Shown here in pieces: positions 9,961 through 18,772 of a DNA stretch of 64,000 nt. Source of the DNA: Neobacillus dielmonensis (GTDB taxonomy: Bacteria > Bacillota > Bacilli > Bacillales > Cytobacillaceae); contig NZ_HG942085.1 of NCBI RefSeq assembly GCF_000612665.1, positions 19,661 to 83,660 on the forward strand. Reading direction: 5' to 3'. A model generated the notes under the pieces. The model was not told the origin of the DNA. It did no database searches and saw only the letters and a list, made by a program, of their open reading frames with translations. The stretch's first letter is position 1. Each line of letters opens with the position of its first letter. The position numbers and the translations under genes were made by a program.

Positions 9961-9996
9961 AAAAGAGAATCCTGTTATCAAAATAGGATTCTCTTT
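9961..9996 (-). terminator. Terminator of the permease-dehydrogenase operon
   Basis: On the minus strand AGAGAATCCT and AGGATTCTCT form a 10-bp stem with an 11-base loop followed by TTTT. It separates the bdh operon from the activator gene. Confidence 0.85.
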
Positions 9997-10029
9997 CTCT
10001 TCACTACATTTTCCTAAAAACGGGCAGCC

Positions 10030-10815
10030 TTACTGTGCGGTATATCCACCATCTAGTACGACAGCCTGCCCTGTTATGCCTCGGCCTTTCACACTTGCGA
10101 GGAATACCGCATAATCAGCAATTTCCGAAACAGCTAATAATCTTTTTTGCGGAACAAGCGGCAATAAGACTTCTTCCACTACTTGGTCAAGGCTGACGTT
10201 CCTGGTTTTTGCCAAGTCAGCCAGCTGGCCCCTGACTAATGGAGTATCCACGTAGCCAGGGCATAAGGCGTTTACAGTAATTCCATGCTGGGCGCCTTCC
10301 AATGCGGCGACTTTGGTCAAACCAATGACCCCGTGCTTGGCACTATTGTACGCGGCTTTTCCGGCAAAGCCGACGAGGCCGTTTATGGAGGCCATGTTGA
10401 TCACCCGGCCAAAGCCCTGCTCTTTCATGTATGGGAATACATGTTTAATACCGACAAATGGTGCTGTTAACATAACTTTTACTAATAGTTCAAATTTTTC
10501 CGTTGGGAATTCTTCTATCGGCGCTACATACTGAAGGCCGGCATTATTGACTAAGATGTCCAATGTTCCAAAGTGGCTGCGGGCAGACTCCAGACTATAT
10601 TTAAAGGCATCCTCGTTCGTGACATCACAAGGTGCAGCAATTGCTGCAACCCCTTGTTTCCTTAGCTCTGAGGCAACCTGTTCGCTTTTTTCCGCATTTA
10701 GGTCGGAAATCACCACATTGGCGCCTTCCAAGGCAAAGGTTTTGGCAATTTCCAAGCCAATCCCGCTGGCCGATCCTGTGATAAATGCTGTTTTTCCTGC
10801 TAATGCTTTACTCAT
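10030..10815 (-). CDS. 3-hydroxybutyrate dehydrogenase (SDR family)
   Basis: A 261-residue short-chain dehydrogenase that oxidises (R)-3-hydroxybutyrate to acetoacetate with NAD. The cofactor motif TGSASGIG (about 14-21), the NNAG motif near 90, the active-site Ser of ASINGLVGF and YNSAK are all present. The tail GRGITGQAVVLDGGYTAQ is typical of the BdhA group. It is the second gene of the operon, 51 bp after the GntP permease, with AGGAGG before ATG. Genes for CoA-transferase and thiolase nearby complete the route to acetyl-CoA, which supports the hydroxybutyrate assignment over other SDR substrates. Bacillus subtilis YxjF is the likely counterpart. Confidence 0.88.
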   Translation of the reverse strand: MSKALAGKTAFITGSASGIGLEIAKTFALEGANVVISDLNAEKSEQVASELRKQGVAAIAAPCDVTNEDAFKYSLESARSHFGTLDILVNNAGLQYVAPIEEFPTEKFELLVKVMLTAPFVGIKHVFPYMKEQGFGRVINMASINGLVGFAGKAAYNSAKHGVIGLTKVAALEGAQHGITVNALCPGYVDTPLVRGQLADLAKTRNVSLDQVVEEVLLPLVPQKRLLAVSEIADYAVFLASVKGRGITGQAVVLDGGYTAQ

Positions 10816-10866
10816 ACTTAATCCTCCTAAACTCTCAACCTTGATGTCTCGTAGTTTGTCTTCCTA

Positions 10867-12306
10867 TTAAGCAATTCCAAATAATGTGTAAATGGCAATA
10901 ATCACAAATACCGCTAATGTTTTAATAATCGTTATGGCAAAAATGTCTTTATAGGACTGTTTATGTGTAAGTCCTGTTACAGCGAGCAGGGTGATGACTG
11001 CTCCGTTATGCGGCAGGGTGTCCATGCCGCCTGAAGCCATTGCCACTACGCGATGCATGACTTCAGGCGGGATGTTGGCCGCAGCGATCGCTTGGTTATA
11101 TTTATCGGCCATGGCACCTAAAGCAATCCCCATACCGCCGGAGGCTGATCCCGTCATTCCAGCGAGGGTACTGGTCGTAACCGCGCCATTTACTAGCGGG
11201 TTGGTGAACGTGCCGGAGATTCCATCACTGATTTTCGTAAAGCCTGGAAGGGCAGCGATGATACCGCCGAATCCGTATTCTGCACCTGTATTCATCGTAG
11301 CCAGAAGCGACCCGCCGATTGCGGTATTGACCCCTTCTTTAAAGCCTGCGGTAACCCGCTTCCAATCGTAAGCAATAGAGGTAACGATTCCGACAATAAG
11401 TGCCATTATGATTGCCCATATCGAGGCAGATGCGGCCACATCGACGGTATACGCCTGTAAACCAATCGCCTTAAAGTCAAAGCCATTTGGATACCATTTC
11501 GGAATATTGGTCACAAAAATCTTATTGGAAACCCCTACTAGAATAAGCGGAACAAAAGCAAGGATCTGTCTTGCTAATGATTGCTGTGTTGTAAGATCTG
11601 GAACCGCAGGCTCATTATCAGCCAGCTTTTCCTTTTCCAAAGCAGCAGCTGTTTCTTCCCCAAACCCATAATAGCCTTCGCCGGCTTTCTCAGCCTTTTT
11701 CCTCCTGGTTTCGAGATAAAGCAAGCCTGCTCCCAAAACGAGAATTGCGCCGATGATTCCGAGAGTCGGTGCAGCATAGATGTCTGTTTTAAAAAATGAA
11801 ATTGGGATAACATTTTGGATTTGCGGTGTGCCTGGCAGTGCGTCCATCGTAAAGGTAAATGCACCAAGAGCAATCGTACCCGGGATTAACCGTTTCGGAA
11901 TATTTGCCTGTCTGAACATTTGTGCGGCAAACGGATAAATGGCAAATACGGCCACAAATAAGCTGACGCCGCTGTAGGTTAAGATGGCACCCAGTAAAAC
12001 GATGGTTAACATGGCCCGCTTTGCGCCCAGCCATTGAACGATGGTTTTGGCAATCGATTCGGCGATTCCCGACATTTCGACAACCTTTCCAAAAATAGCA
12101 CCTAATAAGAAAACGGCAAAATAAGATTTAATGAATCCGACCATTTTTTCCATAAACACTCCGGAAAAGAATGGCAATACGTGGCTTGGTGCTATCAACA
12201 GAACAGCCAAAAGCGCACAAATTGGTGCAAATAAAATGACGGAGTAACCTCGGTAGGCAACAAAGATTAACAATCCCAGTGCCAATAAAATAACTAATAA
12301 ATCCAT
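10867..12306 (-). CDS. GntP-family permease, probable hydroxybutyrate/acetoacetate importer
   Basis: 479 residues with about 12-14 hydrophobic segments; it opens with MDLLVILLALGLLIFVAYRG and holds the GntP-like GAFTFTMDALPGTPQIQNVIP and SASGGMGIALGAMADKYNQ stretches. GntP carriers import organic acids with protons. It leads the operon with the hydroxybutyrate dehydrogenase, and its promoter is sigma-54-dependent with enhancer palindromes. The neighbouring pathway suggests the substrate is 3-hydroxybutyrate or acetoacetate, as also proposed from context for Bacillus subtilis YxjC. Start ATG has AAGGGGGA upstream. Confidence 0.85.
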   Translation of the reverse strand: MDLLVILLALGLLIFVAYRGYSVILFAPICALLAVLLIAPSHVLPFFSGVFMEKMVGFIKSYFAVFLLGAIFGKVVEMSGIAESIAKTIVQWLGAKRAMLTIVLLGAILTYSGVSLFVAVFAIYPFAAQMFRQANIPKRLIPGTIALGAFTFTMDALPGTPQIQNVIPISFFKTDIYAAPTLGIIGAILVLGAGLLYLETRRKKAEKAGEGYYGFGEETAAALEKEKLADNEPAVPDLTTQQSLARQILAFVPLILVGVSNKIFVTNIPKWYPNGFDFKAIGLQAYTVDVAASASIWAIIMALIVGIVTSIAYDWKRVTAGFKEGVNTAIGGSLLATMNTGAEYGFGGIIAALPGFTKISDGISGTFTNPLVNGAVTTSTLAGMTGSASGGMGIALGAMADKYNQAIAAANIPPEVMHRVVAMASGGMDTLPHNGAVITLLAVTGLTHKQSYKDIFAITIIKTLAVFVIIAIYTLFGIA

Positions 12307-12347
12307 ACAAATCCCCCTTGTATATTATTAAAAAGAACAATTTCTAT

Positions 12348-12363
12348 AGTAAGCGTTTACATG
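12348..12363. promoter_or_regulatory. Candidate cre site (CcpA) downstream of the sigma-54 promoter
   Basis: TAGTAAGCGTTTACAT matches the cre consensus WTGNAANCGNWWNCAW at all but one position. It lies between the predicted transcription start (about 12375) and the permease start codon, so CcpA could block elongation when preferred sugars are present. Confidence 0.65.
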
Positions 12364-12384
12364 AAATTGTCTTTATCTGATATC

Positions 12385-12402
12385 TTGCAAGTTTCATGCC
12401 AA
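12385..12402 (-). promoter_or_regulatory. Sigma-54 promoter of the permease-dehydrogenase operon
   Basis: The minus strand reads TTGGCATGAAACTTGCAA: TGGCA (-24) and TTGCA (-12) at correct spacing. It lies about 80 bp before the permease start. An almost identical promoter stands before the CoA-transferase genes. Confidence 0.88.
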
Positions 12403-12498
12403 AACGATTTGAAATGAAGATTCTAGCATTTCCATTATCATTATAGGGTTAATTCCATGAATCATGTTTATCGATTTCCAGATTTCAGGAATTTCAGC

Positions 12499-12533
12499 TT
12501 CCGAAACAGCGGAATTGTTCCGGTTTTTCGGAA
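12499..12533. promoter_or_regulatory. Double enhancer palindrome, upstream activator sites of the permease operon
   Basis: Two 16-bp palindromes TTCCG-N6-CGGAA at 12499-12514 and 12518-12533, 3 bp apart (centres 19 bp apart), sit about 125-155 bp upstream of the predicted start. The same palindrome occurs at the second sigma-54 promoter. They are the predicted binding sites of the Fis-type activator encoded at 8460-9893. Confidence 0.8.
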
Positions 12534-12550
12534 GCTGTTTTATTAGATTA

Positions 12551-13735
12551 TTACTCTTCCTTTTCGACAATGGTTGCAATGCCTTGGCCGCCGCCGATAC
12601 AAAGGGCAGCTAAGCCGTATCGCGCGCTGCTCCGTTTCATTTCATGCAGCAAGGTTACGAGAATTCTCGCGCCGCTGGCACCAATTGGGTGTCCGAGAGC
12701 CACTGCACCACCGTTCACATTGAGTTTATTGTTTGGTATGTTTAGTTCACGACCGACAGCCAAGGACTGGGCGGCAAAAGCCTCATTAGCCTCTATTAAA
12801 TCCATGTCCTCTATGGTAAGCCCTGCTTTTTTCAATGCTTTTTTCGTTGCCGGGACTGGGCCGATTCCCATAATTTTCGGATCAACTCCGGCGGTACCAT
12901 TGCCGCGGATAGCAGCCATTGGTTTAATTCCAAGTTCAATAGCTTTGTCTCGGCTCATGAGCACTAGTGCGGCGGCACCATCATTGATTCCTGAGGCATT
13001 TCCTGCTGTTACCGTTCCTTCCTTCTTAAAGGCCGGCTTTAATCTAGCCAATGTTTCAGCCTTGGCACCAGCTCGGGGGAATTCATCCTTTTGAAATACA
13101 ATCGGATCTCCTTTCCGCTGAGGAATCACAATTGGAACAATCTCCCCCTCAAACTTCCCTTCGTTGATGGCTTTTTCAGCTTTTTGCTGGCTCCAGGCGG
13201 CAAATTCGTCCTGCTCCTTACGGGTTAGACCATACTGCTCGGCGATATTTTCAGCAGTGACGCCCATATGGTAATGGTTGACCGCACATTCTAAACCATC
13301 CTGAATCATGCTATCGATGATTTTCCCATCACCCATACGATAACCTGTGCGACCTTGGGGGAGAAGATAAGGAGCCATGCTCATATTTTCCATCCCTCCG
13401 GCCACCACAATTTCCGCATCGCCTGTTTGGATTGCTTGAACGGCAAGGTGGACGGCCTTTAGTCCGGAACCGCAAAGCTTGTTGATGGCCATTGACGTGA
13501 CCTCAACCGGAAGCCCGGCTTTCAGTGCTGCCTGACGGGCAGGTCCCTGTCCGAGACCAGCCTGAAGCACATTTCCCATGATGACTTCATCAACTTGTTT
13601 ACCAGTGATACCGGCCCGGATGATGGCTTCCTTGATCACCGCCGCACCTAATTCGGTTGCCGGGGTATTGCTTAACGCCCCCATGAAACTGCCTATCGCT
13701 GTACGAACAGCACTAACAATAACGACTTCACGCAT
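12551..13735 (-). CDS. Acetyl-CoA acetyltransferase (thiolase)
   Basis: A 394-residue biosynthetic/degradative thiolase II. The acyl-accepting Cys is in [11 protein letters not shown], the His in [11 protein letters not shown], and the second Cys in CIGGGQG near the C terminus. It cleaves acetoacetyl-CoA to two acetyl-CoA, the last step after the CoA-transferase encoded upstream. It lies 198 bp downstream of scoB on the same strand with no obvious terminator between, so it is probably the third gene of the scoA-scoB-thl unit. ATG has GGGGAGG upstream. The enhancer of the next operon begins 18 bp after its stop. Confidence 0.93.
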   Translation of the reverse strand: MREVVIVSAVRTAIGSFMGALSNTPATELGAAVIKEAIIRAGITGKQVDEVIMGNVLQAGLGQGPARQAALKAGLPVEVTSMAINKLCGSGLKAVHLAVQAIQTGDAEIVVAGGMENMSMAPYLLPQGRTGYRMGDGKIIDSMIQDGLECAVNHYHMGVTAENIAEQYGLTRKEQDEFAAWSQQKAEKAINEGKFEGEIVPIVIPQRKGDPIVFQKDEFPRAGAKAETLARLKPAFKKEGTVTAGNASGINDGAAALVLMSRDKAIELGIKPMAAIRGNGTAGVDPKIMGIGPVPATKKALKKAGLTIEDMDLIEANEAFAAQSLAVGRELNIPNNKLNVNGGAVALGHPIGASGARILVTLLHEMKRSSARYGLAALCIGGGQGIATIVEKEE

Positions 13736-13744
13736 AAAATTTCC

Positions 13745-13930
13745 TCCCCTTTGAACTTCCAGTTTATGAATCGGTCGGCTCAGTTACTGCTGGCTCATTT
13801 TTTGGGCGCCTTTGGTCGCTGAGCTTCCTCCTTAGTGACCGCTTCCCTTTTTTGACCTCCTTCAGGCACTGAGGACTCGCATCAATAACCGTTTCCTCTC
13901 TTTTTGCCTACTCCGGCACTGACAATCTAC
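13745..13930. repeat. Degenerate tandem repeat between scoB and the thiolase gene
   Basis: Three diverged units of roughly 50-60 bp share ACCG-TTCC, TTTTTTG or TTTTTG, CC-TC-GGCACTGA and similar blocks. No open reading frame or start site is evident. It may be a leftover repeat family or an mRNA processing region inside the operon. Confidence 0.5.
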
Positions 13931-13933
13931 TAA

Positions 13934-14590
13934 TTAGGATATTTGAAGTTTCGGATTTATTCGAAACGAAGCCTCCGTTTTTTCCTGCACTGTCTCAAGG
14001 TCAACGCCTTCTTGAAGTTCCTCCAGCAGTAGTCCAGCTTCGGTTACCCGGAAAACGGCTAGCTCCGTCACAATCAAATCGACTACCCCTTTACCTGTCA
14101 ACGGAAGCCGGCATTTCTTGAGAACTTTAGACGACCCGTTTTTTGCTGTATGCTCCATCGCAATAATCACTTTTTTTGCACCCGTTACTAAATCCATTGC
14201 CCCGCCCATACCGGGTACCATTTTTCCTGGAACCATCCAGTTTGCCAGATTCCCCTCCTCATCGACCTCCAGTCCGCCAAGAACCGTTACATCGATATGG
14301 CCGCCGCGGATCAGTTCAAAAGAGAACAAGCTGTCAAAAAATGCACCGCCGCTTACAATTCCTGCTGGCTGCCCGCCGGCATTCACAATGTCCGGGTCCA
14401 CTTCTCCCTCGAGCGGCCCGAGACCGATGTACCCATTTTCAGATTGGAGAATCACATTAACACCCTCGGGAAGAAAGTGCGGCACCATCGTCGGCAGCCC
14501 AATTCCAAGATTGACGACATTTCCATCCTTCAGTTCCCTTGCCACACGTGCTGCAATGATCTGCTTTGGATTGATAATTGTAGGAGTCAT
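13934..14590 (-). CDS. scoB: Succinyl-CoA:3-oxoacid CoA-transferase, subunit B
   Basis: 218 residues, class I CoA-transferase beta chain. The catalytic Glu lies in [12 protein letters not shown], after [11 protein letters not shown]. With subunit A it moves CoA from succinyl-CoA to acetoacetate. Its ATG overlaps the TGA of scoA by four bases, so the two are translationally coupled, as expected for a 1:1 complex. Context (hydroxybutyrate dehydrogenase, thiolase) supports acetoacetate over other acids. Confidence 0.93.
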   Translation of the reverse strand: MTPTIINPKQIIAARVARELKDGNVVNLGIGLPTMVPHFLPEGVNVILQSENGYIGLGPLEGEVDPDIVNAGGQPAGIVSGGAFFDSLFSFELIRGGHIDVTVLGGLEVDEEGNLANWMVPGKMVPGMGGAMDLVTGAKKVIIAMEHTAKNGSSKVLKKCRLPLTGKGVVDLIVTELAVFRVTEAGLLLEELQEGVDLETVQEKTEASFRINPKLQIS

Positions 14591-15249
14591 GATACATACC
14601 CTCCATTTACAATAATTTTGTCGATTAAGATTCCTGGGGTCATCACTTCATCTGGATCAATTTCTCCGATTTCGACAAGTTGCTCCACCTGAACAATGAC
14701 GGTATCTGCAGCCAGAGCCATTAATGGATTAAAATTACGGGCTGACCGGTGATAGACTAGATTCCCTGCCTTATCCGCTTTATAAGCTTTTAATAAGGCG
14801 ACTTCAGCTCGCAGAGGCTTTTCCAATAAGTATTCCCGTCCATCAACCATCAGCTTTTCTTTCCCTTCTTCTGCCACAGTTCCAACCCCAGTTGGAGTGA
14901 GAACACCGCCAAGCCCCGCACCGCCTGCCCGGACACGTTCTGCCAGAGTCCCCTGGGGAACCAATTCAACCTCTACTTCCCCAGCAATCATCTGCCGGCC
15001 AGTCTCAGGGTTGGTGCCAATATGTGATGCTATCACCTTTTTTACCCGCTTGTTTGTAATTAAGGGTCCCACCCCCGTCTCTACGAAAGCGGTGTCATTT
15101 GCAATCAAAGTAATATTTTTGACGTCCGCCTTAAGAATGGCGGATATCAGCTCCTGCGGTGTCCCAACCCCCATAAATCCGCCGGCCATGATGGTCATCC
15201 CATCTTTTAAAAAAGAAGATACTTCTTCCAATGATGTAATTTTATTCAC
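14587..15249 (-). CDS. scoA: Succinyl-CoA:3-oxoacid CoA-transferase, subunit A
   Basis: 220 residues, alpha chain, with the CoA-binding [13 protein letters not shown] near residue 22 and the [18 protein letters not shown] segment. The start is GTG, preceded by AAGGAGGGG at 7 bases. It is the first gene of its operon, behind a perfect sigma-54 promoter and three enhancer palindromes. In Bacillus subtilis the corresponding genes (yxjD/yxjE, scoAB) also sit with a GntP permease and a dehydrogenase. Confidence 0.94.
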   Translation of the reverse strand: MNKITSLEEVSSFLKDGMTIMAGGFMGVGTPQELISAILKADVKNITLIANDTAFVETGVGPLITNKRVKKVIASHIGTNPETGRQMIAGEVEVELVPQGTLAERVRAGGAGLGGVLTPTGVGTVAEEGKEKLMVDGREYLLEKPLRAEVALLKAYKADKAGNLVYHRSARNFNPLMALAADTVIVQVEQLVEIGEIDPDEVMTPGILIDKIIVNGGYVS

Positions 15250-15292
15250 GTCAAGCCCCTCCTTAGGTGAATAATCTTTTCATTTAATAATC

Positions 15293-15310
15293 TTGCAAGT
15301 TTTGTGCCAA
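15293..15310 (-). promoter_or_regulatory. Sigma-54 promoter of scoAB
   Basis: The minus strand reads TTGGCACAAAACTTGCAA, a full match to TTGGCAC-N5-TTGCA. The start would be near 15283, 34 bp before the scoA start codon. Confidence 0.92.
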
Positions 15311-15375
15311 CTTGTGAGGGGCAGCAAAAATCCATGTACAGAAACTGGTTTTATATTGAAATAACAAAAAGAGTT

Positions 15376-15440
15376 TTCCACAAAAACGGAAAGTTCCGCA
15401 AAGACGGAAGTTTATTAGAAGTCCTTCCGAAGTTCCGGAA
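15376..15440. promoter_or_regulatory. Three enhancer palindromes upstream of scoAB
   Basis: TTCCA-N6-CGGAA at 15376-15391 (one mismatch), TTCCG-N6-CGGAA at 15394-15409 and TTCCG-N6-CGGAA at 15425-15440. They are 90-155 bp upstream of the predicted start, the usual range for sigma-54 activators, and match the palindromes at 12499-12533. The rest of the gap between scoA and the RND gene holds a repeat-like GAACCGTCCC segment at 15553-15581. Confidence 0.8.
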
Positions 15441-15552
15441 AGTTTGTTAAAAAGTAGTGTCGTAGAATTGCTGTCGATAAGCGGGGAACCAATAAACGCC
15501 AAAAAAGAGACCAAGTTTTCCACTCAGCCTCTTTCTTGAAACCACCTATTTG

Positions 15553-15581
15553 AAGCACGAGAACCGTCCCTACGCTTCACC
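15553..15581. repeat. Short interspersed GAACCGTCCC motif
   Basis: GAAGCACGAGAACCGTCCC and following CTTCAC form a short intergenic word; GGGACGGTTCTTGTG occurs in a hairpin pair at 53.83-53.88 kb. Function unknown. Confidence 0.45.
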
Positions 15582-15591
15582 CGCACATCTG

Positions 15592-18500
15592 TCAGTTTTC
15601 GTCTATATTTTTACGATCTTTCTTGAATAGTTTGGATAGTATTTCATATACGATTGGTACTATGATTAGTGTTAATAGGGTTGAACTGGTTAGGCCGCCG
15701 ATGACGGTGATGCCGAGTCCTTTGGAGATAAGTCCGCTGCCGCCGCTTCCCAGAGCTAGTGGGATAAGCGCTCCGATGGTGGCGATCGCTGTCATCAGGA
15801 TTGGGCGCAGACGAGTCGCTCCTGCTTCCAGGATAGCTTCACGCATGCCCATGCCAGCACGTTCCATATGGATAATCCGGTCAACCAATACAATCGCATT
15901 GGTGACGACGATCCCAATCAGCATTAACAGACCCATCATGACCGATACCGATATCGTTTCGCCTGCAATTAACAATCCAACAAACGAGCCAATTACTGCA
16001 AACGGCAGCGAGAATAGGATGGCAAACGGCGCCAAACCTTCTCCAAAGGTCACTACTAGAATAAAATAGACAATCGCAATCGCTGCAAGCATCGCCATTC
16101 CAAGCTGGGTAAAGGTTTCCGTCATATCCGCCTGGACACCGGCAACTCCTGCTGTTACACCTTTTGGTAAATCTAAATTATCAATCTTCTTACCGACTTC
16201 AGAAGTGACTTTCGAAATATCATCACCCTTGACAGTACCGGATACACTTGCATAATATTCGCCTTTACTGCGTGCCAGTGTATTTAAAGTCGTCCCTTTT
16301 TTAACTGTCACCAGTTCAGAAAGCGGCATCGTGCTGCCAAGCGCTGTTGGTACAGGAGTATCTAGGATTTCATCAATTGATTTTGGCTGTTTCGATTGCT
16401 TTTGCTGAACAATAACATCCAGCGAATCCCCATCTTTCTCAACAGTCGTTAACACATCTTTCGTGTTATCCGGACTTAACATCATAACAATTTGCCCTGT
16501 GGTTAAGCCATATTTCATTAATTCATTTTGATCGGTTCGGAAAGTATATTCCACATATGGGTCTTCAAGACTGGAAGTTACCTTTTCTAATCCGTCATTC
16601 TTCTTCAAGATATCTTCAGCCTTTTTGACTGATTCTGTTAGTTTATCTAAGTCCTCGCTATAGAAGGTGTAGCTGAGTTCATTTTGATTCATCGACATCG
16701 ACGAGAAGTTTTGGCTCTTCCATTCGCCAGACTGGCCAATGTTGGTCACATAGTCCTCAATTTCTTTCCGCACCTCTGGGAAATCCTTCATGTCTGGGTC
16801 GAAGATGAGATACATCAAGGCACCATCGCCGCCTCCGCCCATCATCGCTGCCATCGGGTCGCCGCTTTCCGTTACAGATAATTGAACGATATCAATATCT
16901 TCACGTTTTAACAGCTTCTCTTCAACAGTTTGCACATTTTTCAACGTATCGTCCTTCAACTCGCCAGTTCCCGGAGTATACGTCAAGTACATAACCTTTT
17001 CTTCTTCACTGCCCATAAAACTGAAGCCAATAATTGGCGTCAGCGCTAAGCTTCCTACTAATAATACAACCGCGATCACAGAAGTAATGACTTTATGATT
17101 AAGGGCCTTTTCAAGTACGCCCTTATACCATTTGGCTAATTTCCCAGCCTCTTTATGACTAGATTCTGTTTTCTCACCATATAACTTTTTCTTAAATAAT
17201 CCGTGCGCCAAGGCAGGTACGATCGTAATCGCCACGAGCAAAGAAGCACCCAGGGCAAAGGTCATCGTTAACGCAAACGGTGCGAACAATTCCCCTACCA
17301 TACCGCCAACGAAAATCAACGGCGCAAATACTGCAACGGTTACTAACGTCGATGCCAGAATTGGCTTGAACATTTCAATCGTCGCTTCACGAATCAAGGC
17401 CCGGCCTGATAATTTTTCTCCTTTTAGGTGCAGGCGGCGGTAGATATTTTCTACCACTACGATGGAGTCGTCGATTACCCGGCCAATCGCCACTGTAACC
17501 GCTCCAAGTGTCATGATATTTAAGGTAATATCCAGCCAGTGCAGCAGCAGGAAGGCCATGAATACCGATACCGGAATTGAGATAATCGAAATAATTGTTG
17601 ATTTAACATCCCGTAAAAACAACAGGATGATCAGCACGGCAATCAAACCGCCGAATACAGCTTTTTCAACCATGGTTGAAATCGACTCTTCAATTGGCTT
17701 TCCTTGGTCAAGCGATACATCAACGGTTAATCCATCAATTTTTGCTTTTTGGTCTTTCATTAAATCTTTTACTTTATTGACCACATCAACAGTATTCGCT
17801 TGCTGCTCTTTCACCACTTGAATGGCAATGGCATCTTTGCCGTTTGTCCGTGATACAGACTGCACTTTACCAACCGTTTCAATTCTTGCAATATCACTTA
17901 ACTTGATAAACGGTGATGGATTGGCTGCAGACGGTGTCACAGGAATCATCATGTTCTTCAATTCATCGACAGTCATGAATTTACCGTCAATTGAAACGGC
18001 CTGTTCCCCTTCTTTAAATTCATAAAGTCCTAAGGAAACTGCCATGTTGCTAGCCTGAATCATTTGTTTGACTTTATCTTCCGTCAAGCCATACTGAGCC
18101 AGTTTTGCCTCATCATAGGTAAGGTCCACTTCCTCAATATGCTGACCTGTAATCGTAGCTGAGGCCACCCCATCGATTTTCTCAATTTTAGGAAGCAGTA
18201 CATCTTCCACGGTCGATGTCAGTTCGACAATATCTTCTTTGGAGCTGCTGACACTAAGGGCAACAACCGGCATCATATTCATGCTGATCGCCGTAATTTT
18301 TGGCTCTTGAGCCCCTTCAGGCAGTTTCACTGTATCTAGCGCTGATTCTAATGCCCGTTTTGCCTCATCCATATCAATTCCATATTCATATTCCACTTGA
18401 AGGCTCGACATGTTGGAATAGGAGTTGGAATAAACAGCCTTCACATCTTCAAGTCCTTCGACTGCCTTCTCAATCGGCATCGAAATATCTTCCATTACTT

Positions 18501-18675
18501 TTTCAGGAGTCGCTCCGGGATATACGTCCATTACCATTAAATAAGGAATAGAGATATTCGGAATCGTCTCCATGTTCATCCGGGTACCAGAATAAATCCC
18601 GGAAACGGTAATAATAATCGTAAGCAGCCAGACTGCTAGTTTATTTTTCAGAACAAAATTGACTAATCCTTTCAC
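15592..18675 (-). CDS. RND-family efflux permease (SwrC/AcrB-like)
   Basis: About 1027 residues. It has the AcrB-type plan: a first membrane helix (LAVWLLTIIITVSGIYSG), large periplasm-type loops, and two sets of helices with GAVTVAIGRVIDDSIVVVENIYRR (proton-relay Asp pair) in the first and a LMLIGIVVTNAIVLVDRI helix in the second. It exports amphipathic compounds with proton antiport; the closest known relative in Bacillus is the surfactin exporter SwrC. The GTG at 18675 is preferred because GGGTAGGTG lies 5 bases upstream; a TTG 36 bases further up lacks a site. A divergent TetR gene and a palindrome between them suggest local repression. No membrane-fusion partner is nearby. Confidence 0.9.
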   Translation of the reverse strand: MKGLVNFVLKNKLAVWLLTIIITVSGIYSGTRMNMETIPNISIPYLMVMDVYPGATPEKVMEDISMPIEKAVEGLEDVKAVYSNSYSNMSSLQVEYEYGIDMDEAKRALESALDTVKLPEGAQEPKITAISMNMMPVVALSVSSSKEDIVELTSTVEDVLLPKIEKIDGVASATITGQHIEEVDLTYDEAKLAQYGLTEDKVKQMIQASNMAVSLGLYEFKEGEQAVSIDGKFMTVDELKNMMIPVTPSAANPSPFIKLSDIARIETVGKVQSVSRTNGKDAIAIQVVKEQQANTVDVVNKVKDLMKDQKAKIDGLTVDVSLDQGKPIEESISTMVEKAVFGGLIAVLIILLFLRDVKSTIISIISIPVSVFMAFLLLHWLDITLNIMTLGAVTVAIGRVIDDSIVVVENIYRRLHLKGEKLSGRALIREATIEMFKPILASTLVTVAVFAPLIFVGGMVGELFAPFALTMTFALGASLLVAITIVPALAHGLFKKKLYGEKTESSHKEAGKLAKWYKGVLEKALNHKVITSVIAVVLLVGSLALTPIIGFSFMGSEEEKVMYLTYTPGTGELKDDTLKNVQTVEEKLLKREDIDIVQLSVTESGDPMAAMMGGGGDGALMYLIFDPDMKDFPEVRKEIEDYVTNIGQSGEWKSQNFSSMSMNQNELSYTFYSEDLDKLTESVKKAEDILKKNDGLEKVTSSLEDPYVEYTFRTDQNELMKYGLTTGQIVMMLSPDNTKDVLTTVEKDGDSLDVIVQQKQSKQPKSIDEILDTPVPTALGSTMPLSELVTVKKGTTLNTLARSKGEYYASVSGTVKGDDISKVTSEVGKKIDNLDLPKGVTAGVAGVQADMTETFTQLGMAMLAAIAIVYFILVVTFGEGLAPFAILFSLPFAVIGSFVGLLIAGETISVSVMMGLLMLIGIVVTNAIVLVDRIIHMERAGMGMREAILEAGATRLRPILMTAIATIGALIPLALGSGGSGLISKGLGITVIGGLTSSTLLTLIIVPIVYEILSKLFKKDRKNIDEN

Positions 18676-18723
18676 TGTGACACCTACCCTTGATTGACTT
18701 ATTGCACTCAACTATTTATACTA

Positions 18724-18739
18724 ATGACCAGCCAGTCAT
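18724..18739. promoter_or_regulatory. Candidate TetR operator
   Basis: ATGACCAGCCAGTCAT has perfect 5-bp arms (ATGAC and GTCAT). It lies between the divergent RND and TetR genes, a typical place for a shared operator. Confidence 0.6.
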
Positions 18740-18772
18740 TTGTCAATCAAAGACTTAGGAGAGAATTACTAT

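Noticed and set aside
12570-13094. 174-residue plus-strand reading frame opposite the thiolase gene
   Set aside because: Antisense shadow of the thiolase; no ribosome site and composition is an artefact.
14118-14615. 165-residue plus-strand reading frame opposite scoB
   Set aside because: Antisense shadow of a highly conserved gene; Pro/Ser-rich composition follows from the scoB codons.
15284-15523. 79-residue minus-strand reading frame
   Set aside because: It covers the sigma-54 promoter and all enhancer palindromes and has no ribosome binding site.
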